DNA from: Halosegnis rubeus
Lineage (GTDB): Archaea; Halobacteriota; Halobacteria; Halobacteriales; Haloarculaceae
Assembly: GCF_009184545.1 (NCBI RefSeq)
Contig: NZ_QJOW01000004.1
Coordinates: 124,001-188,000, forward strand
Length of the DNA: 64,000 nt
Direction: 5' to 3'
The translations under genes were made by a program, and so were the position numbers. Position 1 is the first letter of the stretch. Each line of letters opens with the position of its first letter. Positions 62,035 through 64,000 of this stretch are shown piece after piece. Below the pieces are notes generated by a model. That model worked only from the letters and a program-made list of their open reading frames with translations, did not search any database and was not told where the DNA came from.

Positions 62035-64000
62035 ATGATTAATACAGATACCGAGTGGTTCCGCGCGGAATCCTCCTACTCGGACCCCAGTATCGGCGAG
62101 ACAACCATCCCGCGGATGTTCTTCAACAGCGTCGACCGGAACGGCCCGCGAGACGCCCAGTGGTACAAGGGTGGGGTCTACGACCGCTCGCTCACGCCGG
62201 ACGTGCTCCCGACCGCGACGACGGGCGAGTTTGCGTCCGTCACGTACGACGAGCTGGCCGACATCGTCCGCTCGCTCGCGGCCGGGTTCCGCGAGCTGGG
62301 CGTCGAACACGACGACCGCGTCGGCATCTACGCCAACACGCGCATGGAGTGGGCGCAGTCCGACCTCGCGCTGTTGTCCGCCGGCGCGACCGTCACGACC
62401 GTCTACACGGAGTCGTCGGCCGAACAGACCCAGTATCTGCTCGACGACCCGAGCGCGACCGGCGTCGTCTGTGAGAACGCCGAGCTGCTCGACACGCTGC
62501 TCGGAATCGAGGAGGACCTCGACCTGGAGTTCATCGTCGTCATCGACGAGTTCGAGGGCCACGAGGACCGCGACGACATCCTCTCGCTGGGCGAGGTGTA
62601 CGAGCAGGGCAGCGAGGCGTACGACGACGCGGCGTTCGAGGGGTGGCTCGACGAGCAGTCGATGGACGACCTCGCGTCGCTCATCTACACCTCCGGCACG
62701 ACGGGCAAGCCGAAGGGCGTCCAACTGACACACCGGAACTTCCGCGCGAACGTGAATCAGGTCCGGCGGCGCTTCGCCGACCGGCCCGACCGCGACGACG
62801 ACGTACCGACGCTCAGCACCGACACGCGCGCGCTCTCGTTCCTCCCGCTCGCGCACGTGTACGAGCGCACGTCCGGTCACTTCGTCATGTTCGCCTCGGG
62901 CGCGACGGTCGCGTACGCCGAGTCGACGGACACGATCGCCGACGACCTCGCAACCGTGAAGCCGACCTCCGCGACCTCGGTCCCGCGCATCTACGAGCGC
63001 GTGTTCGCGACGATGCGCGAGCAGGCCAGCGGCTCCAACGTGAGCGAGTCCATCTTCGAGTGGTCCATCGGTGTCGCCCGCGACTACGCGCGCACCGAGA
63101 ACCCGGGTCTCGGTCTCCGAGCGAAACACGCCCTCGCCGACCGACTCGTCTACTCCTCGGTGAAGGAGACGATGGGCGGCAACATCGAGATGTTCATCTC
63201 TGGCGGTGGCTCGCTCTCCCAGCGGCTCGCCGAGCTGTTCGAGGGGATGGGCCTACCCATCCACGAGGGGTACGGACTGACGGAGACCTCCCCCGTCGTG
63301 TCGACGAACCCGCCGGACGACCTCCGGTCGGGGACGCTCGGCCCGCCGCTGACGGAGATGGAGGCCAAACTCGATCCGTCGGTCGTCTCGAACGACCAGA
63401 AGGCGAAGGCAGACGGCGAAATCGGCGAACTCCTGTTGCGCGGGCCGAACGTGACCGACGGCTACTGGAACCGCCCCGACGCGACAGAAAGCGCCTTCAC
63501 CGATCCCGAGGAGGGAGAAGGCGACGAGCCGTGGTTCCGCTCCGGTGACATCATCGAGGCGGCCGACGACGGCTATCTCGTCTACCACGACCGGCTCAAA
63601 CAGCTCATCGTCCTTGACACGGGCAAGAACGTCGCGCCCGGTCCCATCGAAGACGAGTTCGCCACCAGCGAGCGCATCTCACAGGCGATGGTCGTCGGCG
63701 ACAACGAGAAGTTCATCGCCGCGCTGTTCGTCCCGGACATGGAGGCGCTCGAACGGTGGGCCGAGAAGAACGACATCGACCTGCCCGACGACGAGGCAGC
63801 CATCGCCACCAACGAGCGCGTCCGCGAGTGGGTCCGGGCCGAGGTCGACGAGGTGAACGAGTCGCTGTCGAAACACGAACAGATCAAGGAGTTCCGGCTG
63901 GTCGGCGTCGAGTGGACGCCGGACAACGACATGCTCACGCCGTCGATGAAGCTCAAGCGCCGGAACGTGATGGAGAAGTACGACCACAAAATCGAGGAGA
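62035..64000 (+). CDS. Long-chain acyl-CoA synthetase (AMP-forming), C-terminus cut by window edge
   Basis: An AMP-dependent ligase of the FadD type, 655 codons visible and still open at 64000. It has the P-loop YTSGTTGKPKGV near 220-231, LSFLPLAHVYERTSGH near 262, GYGLTETSPVV near 415, and a large C-terminal domain with FRSGDII and DRLKQLIVLDTGKNV. It activates fatty acids to acyl-CoA, feeding beta-oxidation such as the fused enzyme at 57291. It is preceded by a palindrome. Confidence 0.93.
   Translation, partial: MINTDTEWFRAESSYSDPSIGETTIPRMFFNSVDRNGPRDAQWYKGGVYDRSLTPDVLPTATTGEFASVTYDELADIVRSLAAGFRELGVEHDDRVGIYANTRMEWAQSDLALLSAGATVTTVYTESSAEQTQYLLDDPSATGVVCENAELLDTLLGIEEDLDLEFIVVIDEFEGHEDRDDILSLGEVYEQGSEAYDDAAFEGWLDEQSMDDLASLIYTSGTTGKPKGVQLTHRNFRANVNQVRRRFADRPDRDDDVPTLSTDTRALSFLPLAHVYERTSGHFVMFASGATVAYAESTDTIADDLATVKPTSATSVPRIYERVFATMREQASGSNVSESIFEWSIGVARDYARTENPGLGLRAKHALADRLVYSSVKETMGGNIEMFISGGGSLSQRLAELFEGMGLPIHEGYGLTETSPVVSTNPPDDLRSGTLGPPLTEMEAKLDPSVVSNDQKAKADGEIGELLLRGPNVTDGYWNRPDATESAFTDPEEGEGDEPWFRSGDIIEAADDGYLVYHDRLKQLIVLDTGKNVAPGPIEDEFATSERISQAMVVGDNEKFIAALFVPDMEALERWAEKNDIDLPDDEAAIATNERVREWVRAEVDEVNESLSKHEQIKEFRLVGVEWTPDNDMLTPSMKLKRRNVMEKYDHKIEE

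Noticed and set aside
61483..63129. Minus-strand frame of 548 codons across hsp20 and the acyl-CoA synthetase
   Set aside because: It crosses two clear plus-strand genes and reads as Val/Arg/Asp-rich shadow sequence.

Overview
The window is chromosomal DNA of an extremely halophilic archaeon (class Halobacteria). The evidence is high GC with strong G/C preference at third codon positions, very acidic predicted proteins, leaderless genes with a TATA box about 25-30 bases before the start codon, and families typical of haloarchaea: amphi-Trp protein, DUF63, DUF4013, GTP cyclohydrolase IIa, TbsP-like regulator, pelota and an archaeal RqcH/NEMF homologue. Genus cannot be assigned from the sequence alone. 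Most of the window is ordinary, densely packed chromosome.

Layout. 1-6.3 kb: a cut hypothetical gene, a Dna2-like Cas4-nuclease/helicase and an Lhr-type helicase. 6.3-14 kb: three metallo-beta-lactamase-fold genes, a ribosome-rescue neighbourhood (pelota, DUF4013 membrane protein, RqcH homologue), a zinc-ribbon/CAP-like membrane protein and a DUF309 gene. 14.06-14.28 kb: tRNA-Leu(CAA) followed by a direct and an inverted duplication of its own 3' end, which looks like an integration scar. 14.4-19.8 kb: inositol-phosphatase-family enzyme, DUF63 membrane protein, an orphan two-domain YcaO protein and a TbsP-like regulator. 20-26.4 kb: one-carbon genes (glyA, folD), Nudix, and a translationally coupled CoA-transferase plus LeuA-like pair. 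26.4-33.6 kb: a gene broken by an apparent frameshift, DUF1028, a hairpin-rich intergenic region, PadR regulator, AI-2E transporter, redoxin, UbiA-type prenyltransferase and DUF547.

33.6-36.9 kb is the accessory highlight. A full-length mutY is followed by a two-gene AbiE-type (type IV) toxin-antitoxin module of visibly lower GC, then by a second, displaced 3' half of mutY. A perfect 48-bp direct repeat inside the mutY reading frame marks both edges of a 2,327-bp unit. The simplest reading is that a defence cassette carrying its own mutY 3' end entered mutY, rebuilt the gene and pushed the native 3' end downstream.

36.9-50.5 kb: flavin reductase, thymidine kinase, GTP cyclohydrolase IIa, a complete branched-chain-amino-acid/urea-type ABC transporter (binding protein convergent with a four-gene permease/ATPase operon), phosphoglycerate kinase, tRNA-Thr and a GlmU-like sugar nucleotidyltransferase. 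50.8-54.4 kb: succinate dehydrogenase operon transcribed sdhC-D-B-A. 54.4-57.3 kb: a truncated desuccinylase/aspartoacylase fragment head-to-head with an AlkA-type glycosylase whose own N-terminus looks clipped, serine acetyltransferase, AIM24-like protein and a degraded stretch. 57.3-64 kb: a catabolic run (fused hydroxyacyl-CoA dehydrogenase/enoyl-CoA hydratase, SDR, cupin, FAH-family enzyme), tRNA-Glu, Hsp20 and an acyl-CoA synthetase cut by the window end.
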